NCBI GenBank assembly: GCA_018265615.1
Contig: JABLYX010000012.1
Span: 41,944-105,943 of the forward strand
Direction: 5' to 3'
Length of the DNA: 64,000 bases
Source: Lentisphaeria bacterium
Lineage (GTDB): Bacteria > Verrucomicrobiota > Lentisphaeria > Victivallales > Victivallaceae
Shown here piece by piece: positions 51,310-59,412 of this stretch. Each line of letters opens with the position of its first letter. The first letter of the stretch is position 1. The translations under genes and the position numbers were made by a program. Below the pieces are notes generated by a model, which made no database searches, had not been told where the DNA came from, and was given only the letters and a program-made list of their open reading frames with translations.

Positions 51310-51467
51310 AGGGCCTTCTGTTGAAGTCCGCCGCCGCAGCCCTTGCGGCGGCCTTTTTCTGTCTGGGTTCCGGCTGCACGGAACAGGAGCGGATGGGAGT
51401 GAGCCCGATTCCGCAGAATTCCCCGGCCTCCTGGGAGCTGCAGCCGTACGGCCCAGTCCGCAATTGA
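51306..51467 (+). CDS. 53-residue lipoprotein
   Basis: MKGLLLKSAAAALAAAFFCL then GSGC gives a lipoprotein signal with Cys at position 24. The mature peptide is about 30 residues (TEQERMGVSPIPQNSPASWE then LQPYGPVRN). The ATG overlaps the previous stop. Such tiny lipoproteins are common in the PVC group. It could be an anchor or a quality-control peptide in the envelope; no function is known. Confidence 0.65.
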   Translation: MKGLLLKSAAAALAAAFFCLGSGCTEQERMGVSPIPQNSPASWELQPYGPVRN

Positions 51468-51574
51468 GGGAGCATCGGCCTTTTCTCCGGCGGTTTTCTT
51501 TTCGTAAAAATCGGCTGTTTTTCACGTTTTAAAGTTGAAATCGGAGAGAATGGAGTTACCTTTTAAGATTGTCA

Positions 51575-51607
51575 AAAATCGGGGATAAATTCGTTATCCC
51601 CGATTTT
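51575..51607. terminator. Perfect 14-bp hairpin
   Basis: AAAATCGGGGATAA (51575-51588) pairs with TTATCCCCGATTTT (51594-51607), loop ATTCG. A likely terminator of the coiled-coil/small-gene unit, about 115 bases before the decarboxylase gene. Confidence 0.65.
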
Positions 51608-51720
51608 CGTCTGAACCCGGTTTCTTTCGGAGCAGCCGGGCGAGCCGGACCGCCCCCGCATAAAAGCGGCGGCCCGGAAAGCACAAGAACGTTCGTGATT
51701 AAGAAAGGTCGAAGAAAACA

Positions 51721-52887
51721 ATGCGGATTGACGTTCTGGACTATTACACCAAAGAAGACTGGCTCCTTATCCGACAGGAAGCCGACCGCCATCCCTCCCC
51801 GTTCCTGGTGGTGAATTTGAATATCATCAAACGGAAATACGAAGAACTGCTCGCACACTTCCCGTTTGCGAAGGTTTATTATGCGGTCAAGGCGAATCCT
51901 GCGGTCGAAGTGATAGAACTGCTGCGCGACCTCGGTTCCCATTTCGACATTGCTTCGCGGTATGAACTCGACCGTGTGCTGGCGCTCGGAGTCTCTCCCG
52001 ACCGGATGAGCTACGGCAACACAATCAAAAAAGCGGCCGATATCCGTTACTTCCACGAAAAGGGCGTGACTTTGTTCGCCACCGACAGCGAAGCGGACCT
52101 CCGCAACATCGCCAAGGAGGCTCCGGGCGCGCGGGTATTCTGCCGGATCCTGACGGAAGGCAGCGAAACGGCGGACTGGCCGCTCTCGCGCAAATTCGGC
52201 AGTCACCCCGACATGGCGATCGACCTGATTCTGCTGGCCCGCGAAATCGGGCTCAGGCCGTGCGGCGTAAGTTTCCACGTCGGTTCCCAGCAGCGCGACA
52301 TCGGCGCGTGGGACTCGGCGATTGCCAAAGTCCGCTATATCTTCGACTACCTCGAAGGCGAAGGGCTGAAGCTGAATCTGATCAACATGGGCGGCGGCTT
52401 CCCTGCGAACTACATCTCCAAAACGAATGAGATGACGGTTTATTCCGAAGAAATCACACGCTATCTCGAAGAGGACTTCGGGGAGGACGCGCCCGAAATC
52501 ATCCTTGAGCCGGGCCGTTCGCTGGTCGCCGAATCGGGCGTTCTGGTCAGCGAAGTCGTCCTGGTCAGCCAGAAGTCGTCGATGGGCGTCGACAAGTGGC
52601 TTTACCTCGACACGGGCAAATTCAACGGGCTGATTGAAACCTGGGACGAGTCGATCAAATATCCGCTCTATTGTGAAGCGCGCGGCGAGCCTTGCGAGGA
52701 CTTCATCATCGCGGGCCCGACCTGCGACAGCCAGGATGTGATGTACGAATATTTCCGGAATCCGCTGCCGGCCTATATCAAGCCGGGCGACCGGGTTTAC
52801 TGGCTCACGACCGGAGCGTACACCTCAAGCTACTGCTCGGTGGAATTCAATGGATTCCCGCCGCTGCCGGTCTACTTCGTGAAGTAA
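51721..52887 (+). CDS. Ornithine/lysine decarboxylase-type PLP enzyme (fold III)
   Basis: 388 residues, the length of eukaryotic-type ODCs. Lys57 in VYYAVKANPAVEV binds PLP; FHVGSQQRD holds the conserved His; EPGRSLVAE is the PLP-phosphate motif; and GPTCDSQDVMYEY carries the catalytic Cys of ornithine decarboxylases. It likely makes putrescine or cadaverine. Start at 51721 is behind AAGAAAGGTCGAAG. The last 41 bases overlap the convergent AraC gene. Ornithine versus lysine preference cannot be read from sequence alone. Confidence 0.88.
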   Translation: MRIDVLDYYTKEDWLLIRQEADRHPSPFLVVNLNIIKRKYEELLAHFPFAKVYYAVKANPAVEVIELLRDLGSHFDIASRYELDRVLALGVSPDRMSYGNTIKKAADIRYFHEKGVTLFATDSEADLRNIAKEAPGARVFCRILTEGSETADWPLSRKFGSHPDMAIDLILLAREIGLRPCGVSFHVGSQQRDIGAWDSAIAKVRYIFDYLEGEGLKLNLINMGGGFPANYISKTNEMTVYSEEITRYLEEDFGEDAPEIILEPGRSLVAESGVLVSEVVLVSQKSSMGVDKWLYLDTGKFNGLIETWDESIKYPLYCEARGEPCEDFIIAGPTCDSQDVMYEYFRNPLPAYIKPGDRVYWLTTGAYTSSYCSVEFNGFPPLPVYFVK

Positions 52888-53776
52888 CCGCCATCTCCGT
52901 TCCATCCGGGCGGGACTGTCCGCAGTCCCGTCCTTCTTTCTGCCGGAACCTGCCCGGAGAAATTCCGTAGAAGCGGCGGAACATGCGGTTGAAGTAATAA
53001 ACCGTTCTGAACCCGCAGCTGCGGGCGATTTCCTTCTGCGGATAATCGGTCGACAGCAGCAAATTCCGGGCGCGCGTCATGCGTTCGGCCAGCACCAGCT
53101 CCTGAAACGAAGCCGCAAAGGCGGCTGTCACCAGATGGCCGGCGCGGGAGGGCGACACATTCATCGCCGCCGCAAGATCCGCCAGTGTGACCGGTTCATG
53201 CGCATGCTCATCGAGAAAGCGGCAGATCAGCTGCTTGCGCGAGACGGGCGCCCGCCGTTCCTCTGCCCGCCCCGTTTCGAGGATCCGCAAAATCCCCTGC
53301 CCGGCGAGGGTCAGCAGCCGTGCGAGGTCCGCAATCACTGCCGGATCGGGAACCGGCAGCGCAGCGAACTCCGCCTCAAACCCGGGCGGCGGTCCGCCTT
53401 TCCCCTGAAGAGGCCCCGCGTACAGGATCAGAACCGGGGAGCGGCTGCGCTCGACCGGAACGACCAGTTCACAAACGCCTTTCCAGCAATCATGCAGAAA
53501 AGGGCGCAATTCACACAGCGCCGCCGATTCCGCCTGAAACGCGCACTCGGCCAGGCAGTTCCGGTTCCACTGCGGATTCGCATACCGTCCGGTGACGCAA
53601 TACGGATGCGTATGGTGGTCCCGGCCCGGCAGGAACGGCCTCCCGCCGGCGTCAAACAACAGTGCATGATGATCGTGGACCGTGACCGTCACGCCGAACA
53701 GCCGCTCGATGCCGAGGAGCGCTTCCGCCAGATACTCGCCGGGACGTTCCGGATCCGGTCGTTCCAGAAACTCCAT
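52847..53776 (-). CDS. AraC-family regulator with PocR-type sensor domain
   Basis: 309 residues. The N-terminal half resembles a PocR sensory domain with His and Cys clusters (DHHTHPYCVTGRY, RNCLAECAFQAESAAL, FLHDCWKGVCELVVPV), which often binds small molecules or metals. The C-terminus has two helix-turn-helix units (VTLADLAAAMNVSPSRAG and YPQKEIARSCGFRTVYYFNRMFRRFYGISPGRF). It is transcribed away from the FAD oxidoreductase and probably controls it. The stop lies inside the decarboxylase gene, giving a 41-base convergent overlap. Confidence 0.82.
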   Translation of the reverse strand: MEFLERPDPERPGEYLAEALLGIERLFGVTVTVHDHHALLFDAGGRPFLPGRDHHTHPYCVTGRYANPQWNRNCLAECAFQAESAALCELRPFLHDCWKGVCELVVPVERSRSPVLILYAGPLQGKGGPPPGFEAEFAALPVPDPAVIADLARLLTLAGQGILRILETGRAEERRAPVSRKQLICRFLDEHAHEPVTLADLAAAMNVSPSRAGHLVTAAFAASFQELVLAERMTRARNLLLSTDYPQKEIARSCGFRTVYYFNRMFRRFYGISPGRFRQKEGRDCGQSRPDGTEMAVTSRSRPAAAGIH

Positions 53777-53813
53777 ATTTATCCTTTTATTGATATTTCA
53801 GCATGATACTGTA

Positions 53814-53841
53814 AATATACAGCAGAACGCTCCATTGTCAA
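53814..53841 (-). promoter_or_regulatory. Predicted promoter of the AraC/PocR gene
   Basis: On the minus strand TTGACA (53841-53836), 16 bases, TATATT (53819-53814). The -10 lies within a small palindrome, CTGTA-AATA-TACAG (53809-53822), a possible autoregulatory site. Confidence 0.5.
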
Positions 53842-53863
53842 ACCGTTCCTCCTCCGGTATAAT
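53835..53863 (+). promoter_or_regulatory. Predicted promoter of the FAD oxidoreductase
   Basis: TTGTCA (53835-53840), 17 bases, TATAAT (53858-53863). Its -35 box overlaps the -35 box of the divergent AraC promoter, so the two cannot be used independently. Confidence 0.65.
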
Positions 53864-53890
53864 ATATCAACAACAACAAAGGAGAAATCC

Positions 53891-55111
53891 ATGCATATTA
53901 CACGCGAGGCATGCGAGGTTCCGGTGCGGAACCGGGCGGAAGTTCTGGTCGTCGGCGGCGGGCCGGCGGGATTCGGTGCGGCGGTTTCGGCGGCTCGCGC
54001 CGGAGCGAAGGTGACGCTGGTGGAGCAGGGGGGACTGCTCGGCGGCATGTGGACGCTCGGGCTGCTCAGCCCGTTCTTCGACAACCGTCATCACGAAGGG
54101 CTGAACCGCGAGCTTCGCGAAAAGCTCGCGGCCCGCGGCGCCTGGGGCGGACTCTGGGACATGTCGTTCGACCAGTGTGAAATGGCGATGCTCCTCGACG
54201 AATATGTGACCTCGCTCGGCATTGATGTGCTGCTCCACACCATGGGAACCGAACCGGTTATGGAAAAAAATCTCCTCAAAGGAATCTTCATCCAGAATAA
54301 ATCCGGCGCACAGGCAATTCTCGCCGATATTGTGATCGACTGCACCGGAGACGGCGACATCGCGGCCCGCGCCGGAGCACCGTTCAGAATCGGCCGCGAA
54401 AACGACGGCGTGTTCCAGCCGATGACGATGATGTTCAAGATCGGCGGATTGCGCCCGGACTACAGCCGCGACGACCTGCGCAGCTGGTACGACGTGCTGA
54501 CCGAACGCATGGCGGAGGAGCAGATCCTCGCGGAGATTCCGTATGACAACCCCGCGCTGATCACCCTGCCGCGCCGGGGCGAAGCGCTGATTCAGTGGAC
54601 GCACGTGAAGCGTTGCCTCGGCACCGACGCCGAACAGCTCACCGCCGCGACTTTCGAAGGGAGACGGCAGGTCCGCAAGGCGCTCGAATGCTTCAAGCTC
54701 GTCCGCGACCGGCTCGGGGATGTCTATCTGCTTGATCTGCCCTCCATGATCGGCGTCCGCGAAACCCGGCGGATCACAGGAGAGTACGTCATCGGCGACG
54801 AAGACGTCCGAAGCGGAGCCGCCCAGCCGGATGCCGTCTGCCGCGTCCGGTTCGGCGTGGACATCCACGAACCGGACCAGCCGAAGCAGACCTGCTGGAA
54901 ACATCCCGGCTTCGATATCCCGCTGCGCTCGCTCGTCCCGCTGAAGGTCGAGAACCTCATGACCGCCGGACGTTGCATTTCCGGCAGCTTCGCCGCCCAT
55001 GCCGCCTACCGCGTCACCGGCGACTGCCTCAAAATGGGCGAAGCGGCCGGAGCCGCCGCTGTCGCGGCGATCCGCGCGGGCCGCTCCATTCGCGCCTGGG
55101 CAACTGCGTGA
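53891..55111 (+). CDS. FAD-dependent oxidoreductase (FAD_oxidored type)
   Basis: 406 residues. The FAD-binding signature is VLVVGGGPAGFGAAVSAARAGAKVTLVE (Rossmann GxGxxG), then GGMWTLGLLSPFF, a second dinucleotide region (ADIVIDCTGDGDIAARAGA) and a C-terminal GSFAAHAAYRVTGDCLKMGEAAG typical of these proteins. In PVC bacteria they often sit in polysaccharide-use clusters. It is divergent from an AraC/PocR regulator. Cytoplasmic; the substrate is unknown. Preceded by AAAGGAG. Confidence 0.82.
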   Translation: MHITREACEVPVRNRAEVLVVGGGPAGFGAAVSAARAGAKVTLVEQGGLLGGMWTLGLLSPFFDNRHHEGLNRELREKLAARGAWGGLWDMSFDQCEMAMLLDEYVTSLGIDVLLHTMGTEPVMEKNLLKGIFIQNKSGAQAILADIVIDCTGDGDIAARAGAPFRIGRENDGVFQPMTMMFKIGGLRPDYSRDDLRSWYDVLTERMAEEQILAEIPYDNPALITLPRRGEALIQWTHVKRCLGTDAEQLTAATFEGRRQVRKALECFKLVRDRLGDVYLLDLPSMIGVRETRRITGEYVIGDEDVRSGAAQPDAVCRVRFGVDIHEPDQPKQTCWKHPGFDIPLRSLVPLKVENLMTAGRCISGSFAAHAAYRVTGDCLKMGEAAGAAAVAAIRAGRSIRAWATA

Positions 55112-55133
55112 AGGAGGCGGGAAGGAAGCGCGG

Positions 55134-56657
55134 CTACTCGGCGGAACCGGTCACGATCACGGGCCTGTCATCGAAATTATAGCGTCCTTCGAGGGTTGCG
55201 CTCATCCCTTCCAGCTTGACGCGGAGGAAGTTCTGAATCGCCGAATTCGGCGAGACCAGCACAAGCATCCACTCGTCCGCACCGAGCTGGAACGCCCGCG
55301 CAAAGAGCGGCCCCTCGATCGGGAACGCATCCCGATGGGCGGTTCCTTCCGCTTTCGGGACGGCCGGATTCTCCATCCAGCCGCCGGTTCCGTAGGTCAG
55401 CGGAAATCCGTTCAGCTTCACATGGATGGACTCCGCACTGCGCTCCAGCTCCAGCGAATCGGCTTTCAGCCCGTTCCCCTCCGGCAGCGTAACCGTGACC
55501 CGGTCGCCGGGCCGGAACCGGACCGACGCCTCTTTTTTCTCCGGGAAAGTCAGCGCAAGACGCTTCAGGGAGTCCCGCAGTTCGATATCCGCCGGCAGCT
55601 CTTCCTCCGCAGCCCTGCCGCTCCGCAGAGCGGGCAGAAGCGTCTCCCACAGAACGTCAAGCGCGATCTGCATACGGTTCGAGGCGTTGAACATGATGAG
55701 CGCCGCATTCTCATTTTCCATGACTACCGCATACTGTCCGAGGAAGCCGTCGGCCCGGAACGCGCCGTTCCGGCAGCGCCAGAACTGAAAGCCGTACCCC
55801 TGGCTCCAGTCCGACTTGTCATCCCCCGCGACCACATTGCACTGCGGGGAGGTCGCCAGGTTGATCCATCTCTCCTCCAGCAGCTGCCGGCCTCCCCACG
55901 CGCCCCGGTTCAGGCAGAACTGCGCGAACTTCGCCGCGTCCTCCGGTTTGAGCCAGAGCCCCCAGGCGCCGAAATTCACGCCGCTGTCGTCCGCTTCCCA
56001 CTTCACCTCCCCGATGCCGAGCGGTTGGAACAGCCGGAGCTTCAGGTACTCCGCGACCGGTTTGCCCGTGACGCGGGTCAGGATTGCGGAGAGCATATAG
56101 GTTGCCCCGTTGTTGTAGACGAAATGCGTGCCGGGGCGGTAATCCAGCCCGGCGGCAAGGAATCCCCGCACAAGGTCCTTCGCCTCGAACATCTTGCCGA
56201 TCGGATCACTCTTATGCCCCGACTGCATGGTCAGCAGGTCACGGACCCGCATCGATGCGAGCCGGTCCGAAACCCGCGCCGGCAGCTTGTCCGGAAAGAA
56301 GCTTATAACCGTGTCGTCCAGCGACAGCCGTTTCTCCTGCACGGCAAACCCGACCGCGGCCGAGGTGAAGCTCTTGCTCATGGAGAACACATGGCGCGGC
56401 GCATCCAGGCGGTAAGGCGCCCAGGCCCCCTCCGCAATCACTTTGCCGTTCTTCAACAGCATGAACGCATTCGCGCTGCCGTTCAGGAAATCGCCGGAAC
56501 TCATCATCTTCTGTTCCAGACCGTCCACAAACGCCCGGACCGCCGCCGGGTCGACTCCCTCCGCGTCCGGTGTGGAACGCTCCAAAGTGGCAGTCGTGCC
56601 GCAACCGGCCAGAAGCAGCGCCGCAGCCGCCGAAAGAAAATACCGTCTGTACCGCAT
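55134..56657 (-). CDS. Serine hydrolase, beta-lactamase/PBP-like, lipoprotein
   Basis: 507 residues. MRYRRYFLSAAAALLLAGC is a lipoprotein signal (lipobox L-A-G-C). The catalytic domain has FSMSKSFTS (Ser-x-x-Lys) and FVYNNGATYML (Tyr-x-Asn), the two motifs of class C beta-lactamases, EstB-type esterases and DD-peptidases; a third (HxG/KTG) is unclear. A C-terminal beta domain follows (residues 390-507). It may be an esterase or peptidase acting on cell-wall or glycan esters. Alone on the minus strand with its own promoter. Confidence 0.8.
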   Translation of the reverse strand: MRYRRYFLSAAAALLLAGCGTTATLERSTPDAEGVDPAAVRAFVDGLEQKMMSSGDFLNGSANAFMLLKNGKVIAEGAWAPYRLDAPRHVFSMSKSFTSAAVGFAVQEKRLSLDDTVISFFPDKLPARVSDRLASMRVRDLLTMQSGHKSDPIGKMFEAKDLVRGFLAAGLDYRPGTHFVYNNGATYMLSAILTRVTGKPVAEYLKLRLFQPLGIGEVKWEADDSGVNFGAWGLWLKPEDAAKFAQFCLNRGAWGGRQLLEERWINLATSPQCNVVAGDDKSDWSQGYGFQFWRCRNGAFRADGFLGQYAVVMENENAALIMFNASNRMQIALDVLWETLLPALRSGRAAEEELPADIELRDSLKRLALTFPEKKEASVRFRPGDRVTVTLPEGNGLKADSLELERSAESIHVKLNGFPLTYGTGGWMENPAVPKAEGTAHRDAFPIEGPLFARAFQLGADEWMLVLVSPNSAIQNFLRVKLEGMSATLEGRYNFDDRPVIVTGSAE

Positions 56658-56701
56658 CGTTCACCTTCTTTCCGTTCCGCAATCATAAATGCATCTGCCG
56701 T

Positions 56702-56729
56702 AACATAACACAGGCTCCGGAATAGTCAA
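56702..56729 (-). promoter_or_regulatory. Predicted promoter of the serine hydrolase
   Basis: On the minus strand TTGACT (56729-56724), 16 bases, TATGTT (56707-56702), about 45 bases before ATG 56657. Confidence 0.5.
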
Positions 56730-56787
56730 GCGCCGGAGAGAAAGTACAACGCGCGCGCACATAATTCCTCTTTTCCCGGATGGAGGC

Positions 56788-56816
56788 TTGACAAAGCCGG
56801 AAAAGCGGACTATTTT
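56788..56816 (+). promoter_or_regulatory. Predicted promoter of the small membrane protein
   Basis: TTGACA (56788-56793), 17 bases, TATTTT (56811-56816). The expected start point near 56823 supports ATG 56859 as the translation start. Confidence 0.6.
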
Positions 56817-56858
56817 TCCCTATTCATGTTTCACGTGCGAATTCCCGGGAGCCGGACG

Positions 56859-57488
56859 ATGAGAAAAAAATGCTGCAGGCGCTCGCTCATGTATGCAGTC
56901 GCGCATATATCCCTGCTCTATACCGCAGTCATTGTGCTGCTCTTCTTTGCGAAAAAGCTGGAACTCCCGGCACTCTGGCTGCTGCCGGTCGGCCTGTTCC
57001 TGATCATCCTCATCGGGCTGAAGCTGAAAATCGACGAGGAGGAGACGCTCTTTGTGATCGACTACGGTCCGGACGGAAGCTGCGACCGGATGTACCGGAT
57101 CGGCGTCTGCGACCTGCTCAGCTGCTGTTCGGAACTCTACGGCATGAGCTACCGGATCGTTCCGGCCAAAGAGACGGACCGGATTCCGGATTCGCTCAAA
57201 GCGGAGTTCCGCGAAAAGTCGGCCTCCGGCTGCGCGGCGCTGCTCGAATATGTGCATGACGGCATCCGTACCGCCGAAGTCCGATCCCTCACCGAGCTGC
57301 CGACCGAAGTCGATGCGGCCATCCACGTGTTCCGGCAGGTGAAGCACTTCTGCCATGTGTTCCAGACCGCCCGCGAGGTCGCGGAGTGGAGCGAAAGCGC
57401 CGGCAGGACGCAATGGAGGCTTCTCGAACCGCAGTTCCACCGGCTGCTTGCCGTTGAAACGAAGCGCGAGAAGATCTCCCGCCGGTGA
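56859..57488 (+). CDS. Two-span membrane protein of unknown function
   Basis: About 209 residues. Two spans (MYAVAHISLLYTAVIVLLFF and ALWLLPVGLFLIILIG) are followed by a hydrophilic domain of about 155 residues with several Cys (VCDLLSCCSELYG) and basic residues. GGGAG lies 7 bases before ATG 56859; an upstream ATG at 56826 is very close to the expected transcription start. It converges with the sialidase-like gene, leaving 4 bases between the stops. I do not recognise the family. Confidence 0.6.
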   Translation: MRKKCCRRSLMYAVAHISLLYTAVIVLLFFAKKLELPALWLLPVGLFLIILIGLKLKIDEEETLFVIDYGPDGSCDRMYRIGVCDLLSCCSELYGMSYRIVPAKETDRIPDSLKAEFREKSASGCAALLEYVHDGIRTAEVRSLTELPTEVDAAIHVFRQVKHFCHVFQTAREVAEWSESAGRTQWRLLEPQFHRLLAVETKREKISRR

Positions 57489-57492
57489 AATG

Positions 57493-59232
57493 TCAACGGC
57501 ACTCCGCCGTCATCAGCACCCGACCGAAAACGCACAGTGCGGCGACAGTGTTTCCGACTCTCCACGGCGCACGGCAGGGACGCCGGATCAGCATCGGGGA
57601 AAAACGGCGCCAACCGAACTGAAGTTCATCGCCGCCGTCGAGGAACTCCCCGTTGCGGACAAAGCTCACGATTCCCGGGCCGCAGTCGACGTTCACAGTC
57701 AGGACATCGCCGGCTTTCAGGCCGGGAATCCGCTCGCTCGCCATCCGGCATTCGCCGCAGCCGTCGTTCAGGGTCAGGAGAATCCGCCCGGCTCCGTCGA
57801 GTTCGAGCGCAATGCCGCGCCCGTCCGCCGCACGCCCCTCAAGCAGGATGCCCGGTCCCCCGGAAGCGAGTTCCGCTTCAAACGCATACCCGTCCCGGGT
57901 CAGCATGCCGCAGTGATTCGGCGCGGCATGGTTGCGGCAGCTGGATGCCGGCAATTCCGGCGGCTTCTCACAGCAGTCACCGCCCCTGCCTTCGAACAGG
58001 AGTTCCGCATTGCGTTCCACGCGGCCGCAGCGCACCCTCGCCCACATCGTTTCGAGGAACGCAGCCGGAATTTCGTGAATCCGGGCAATGTTCTTTTCGG
58101 TTTCGGAAATGTAATAACGCCCGTCCTGCTCCACCAGATCGGGATAACTGAAACGGACATAAGGATCGTCGTGATAGAGCAGAAGCTCCGGCTCTCCCCA
58201 CCGGATGATCTTCCCCTCCGGCGAATCCTCCTCGACGCCCGCGAGCAGCCAGGCCGGATTGCGGTCCTCATAGACGCTCCCGAATTCGCGGCCGATGAAC
58301 GGACCGCCCTGGTTATGGAACCAGTAGAGATAGTTCCCGTTTCCGCACTTCCAGACGAAATTCGCGGCGCGCGGATGCTTTACCCGGCGGCCGCTCGCGC
58401 GAAGCATGTAGCGCGGCTCCGCCCAGCTGCGGCCGCCGTCGCGGCTCACGGATTCGACCGGCCAGCCGTCGACGGTGCGGTATGTGACATAGAGCGAACC
58501 GTCGCTCAGCGGGACATAACTCTGCTCTTCGGAAACGCGGCCGCCGCCGGAAGGCGTCCGCAACCCGGTTCCGCCCTCCGGCAGAGTGATCCACGCCGCG
58601 TCGCGCGGATCTTCAACCCGGAACAGGTCCGGGCTCTTCAGCAGGGAGCCTTCCGACTGCGCGTAAAATCCCACCCCGAGCTCCCCGACCCGGATCAGCG
58701 GGACAAACGCCTCGCCGTCCAGCGAAAACGCCTTGCCGACGTTCCAGAAAAACCGGATCGCGCCGCCGTAAACATTGTTCAGATCGCAATCAAAGGAGCG
58801 GAACGGGATCTCGATATGCTCCCTGCTCCAGCTCCGCCCATGATCGTCGCTGTATTTGAAGACGAAGCTGCCGAGGCAGTCGACCCGCGTAAAGCTGCAG
58901 GAGCGGTCATGGCTCAGGATCTCGCGCACATTGCCGCTGTTATAATTGTAAAAGACGAAAATGCGGCCGGAGGGAGCTTTGAGCAGCACGGCGTAGGAGT
59001 TCTCCACACTGCCGGGCTCCTCCACCGGAACCGGGGCGCTCCAGCTCCTGCCGCAATCCATACTGCGGCAGGTTGCGACGTGCTGTCCGAATACGCCCTC
59101 CGCCCCCATTCCGGTGGTGACGCAGCAAAGCCACGCCCCATCGCCGGTTTTGACGATATAAGGCTGATCCGCGTAACGCTCAGCAGGAATCCGGCTGCCG
59201 TTATCGAGCAGCCGCCAGTCAGATTTCTTCAT
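57493..59232 (-). CDS. Sialidase-like beta-propeller glycosidase, no signal peptide
   Basis: 579 residues. Several Asp-box repeats of BNR/sialidase propellers are visible: CRSMDCGRSWSAP, KYSDDHGRSWSRE and SVSRDGGRSWAEP (S-x-D-x-G-x-x-W). An N-terminal Arg-containing loop (RIPAERYADQPYIV), GSLYVTYRTVDG and an extra C-terminal domain (about residues 430-579) also occur. It could be an exo-sialidase (GH33-like) or another BNR enzyme. No signal peptide or membrane span was seen, so it would act in the cytoplasm or be exported by another route. The divergent AraC gene probably regulates it. Confidence 0.68.
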   Translation of the reverse strand: MKKSDWRLLDNGSRIPAERYADQPYIVKTGDGAWLCCVTTGMGAEGVFGQHVATCRSMDCGRSWSAPVPVEEPGSVENSYAVLLKAPSGRIFVFYNYNSGNVREILSHDRSCSFTRVDCLGSFVFKYSDDHGRSWSREHIEIPFRSFDCDLNNVYGGAIRFFWNVGKAFSLDGEAFVPLIRVGELGVGFYAQSEGSLLKSPDLFRVEDPRDAAWITLPEGGTGLRTPSGGGRVSEEQSYVPLSDGSLYVTYRTVDGWPVESVSRDGGRSWAEPRYMLRASGRRVKHPRAANFVWKCGNGNYLYWFHNQGGPFIGREFGSVYEDRNPAWLLAGVEEDSPEGKIIRWGEPELLLYHDDPYVRFSYPDLVEQDGRYYISETEKNIARIHEIPAAFLETMWARVRCGRVERNAELLFEGRGGDCCEKPPELPASSCRNHAAPNHCGMLTRDGYAFEAELASGGPGILLEGRAADGRGIALELDGAGRILLTLNDGCGECRMASERIPGLKAGDVLTVNVDCGPGIVSFVRNGEFLDGGDELQFGWRRFSPMLIRRPCRAPWRVGNTVAALCVFGRVLMTAECR

Positions 59233-59270
59233 CCCGATACCTCCTTTATTCCATTTCAGGCCGTTGCTTT

Positions 59271-59299
59271 ATTATACCCGCCGCAGTACCGCCCGGCAA
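59271..59299 (-). promoter_or_regulatory. Predicted promoter of the sialidase-like gene
   Basis: On the minus strand TTGCCG (59299-59294), 17 bases, TATAAT (59276-59271), about 40 bases before ATG 59232. Confidence 0.5.
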
Positions 59300-59412
59300 G
59301 AGGAGGCTTGAGACAAATTTAGCATGAATGTGCCATTTGACTGTTTTTTTCGCTGGAAAAATTCCGATACGGAGCTACATTTCAACATCGGTGCATAAAG
59401 GAGAGGGGAACC

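Noticed and set aside
56681..56692. A 12-base match (AATCATAAATGC) to the ends of the palindrome at 60.3 kb
   Set aside because: Too short, no matching partner arm nearby, and it lies in the leader of the serine hydrolase gene; probably chance.
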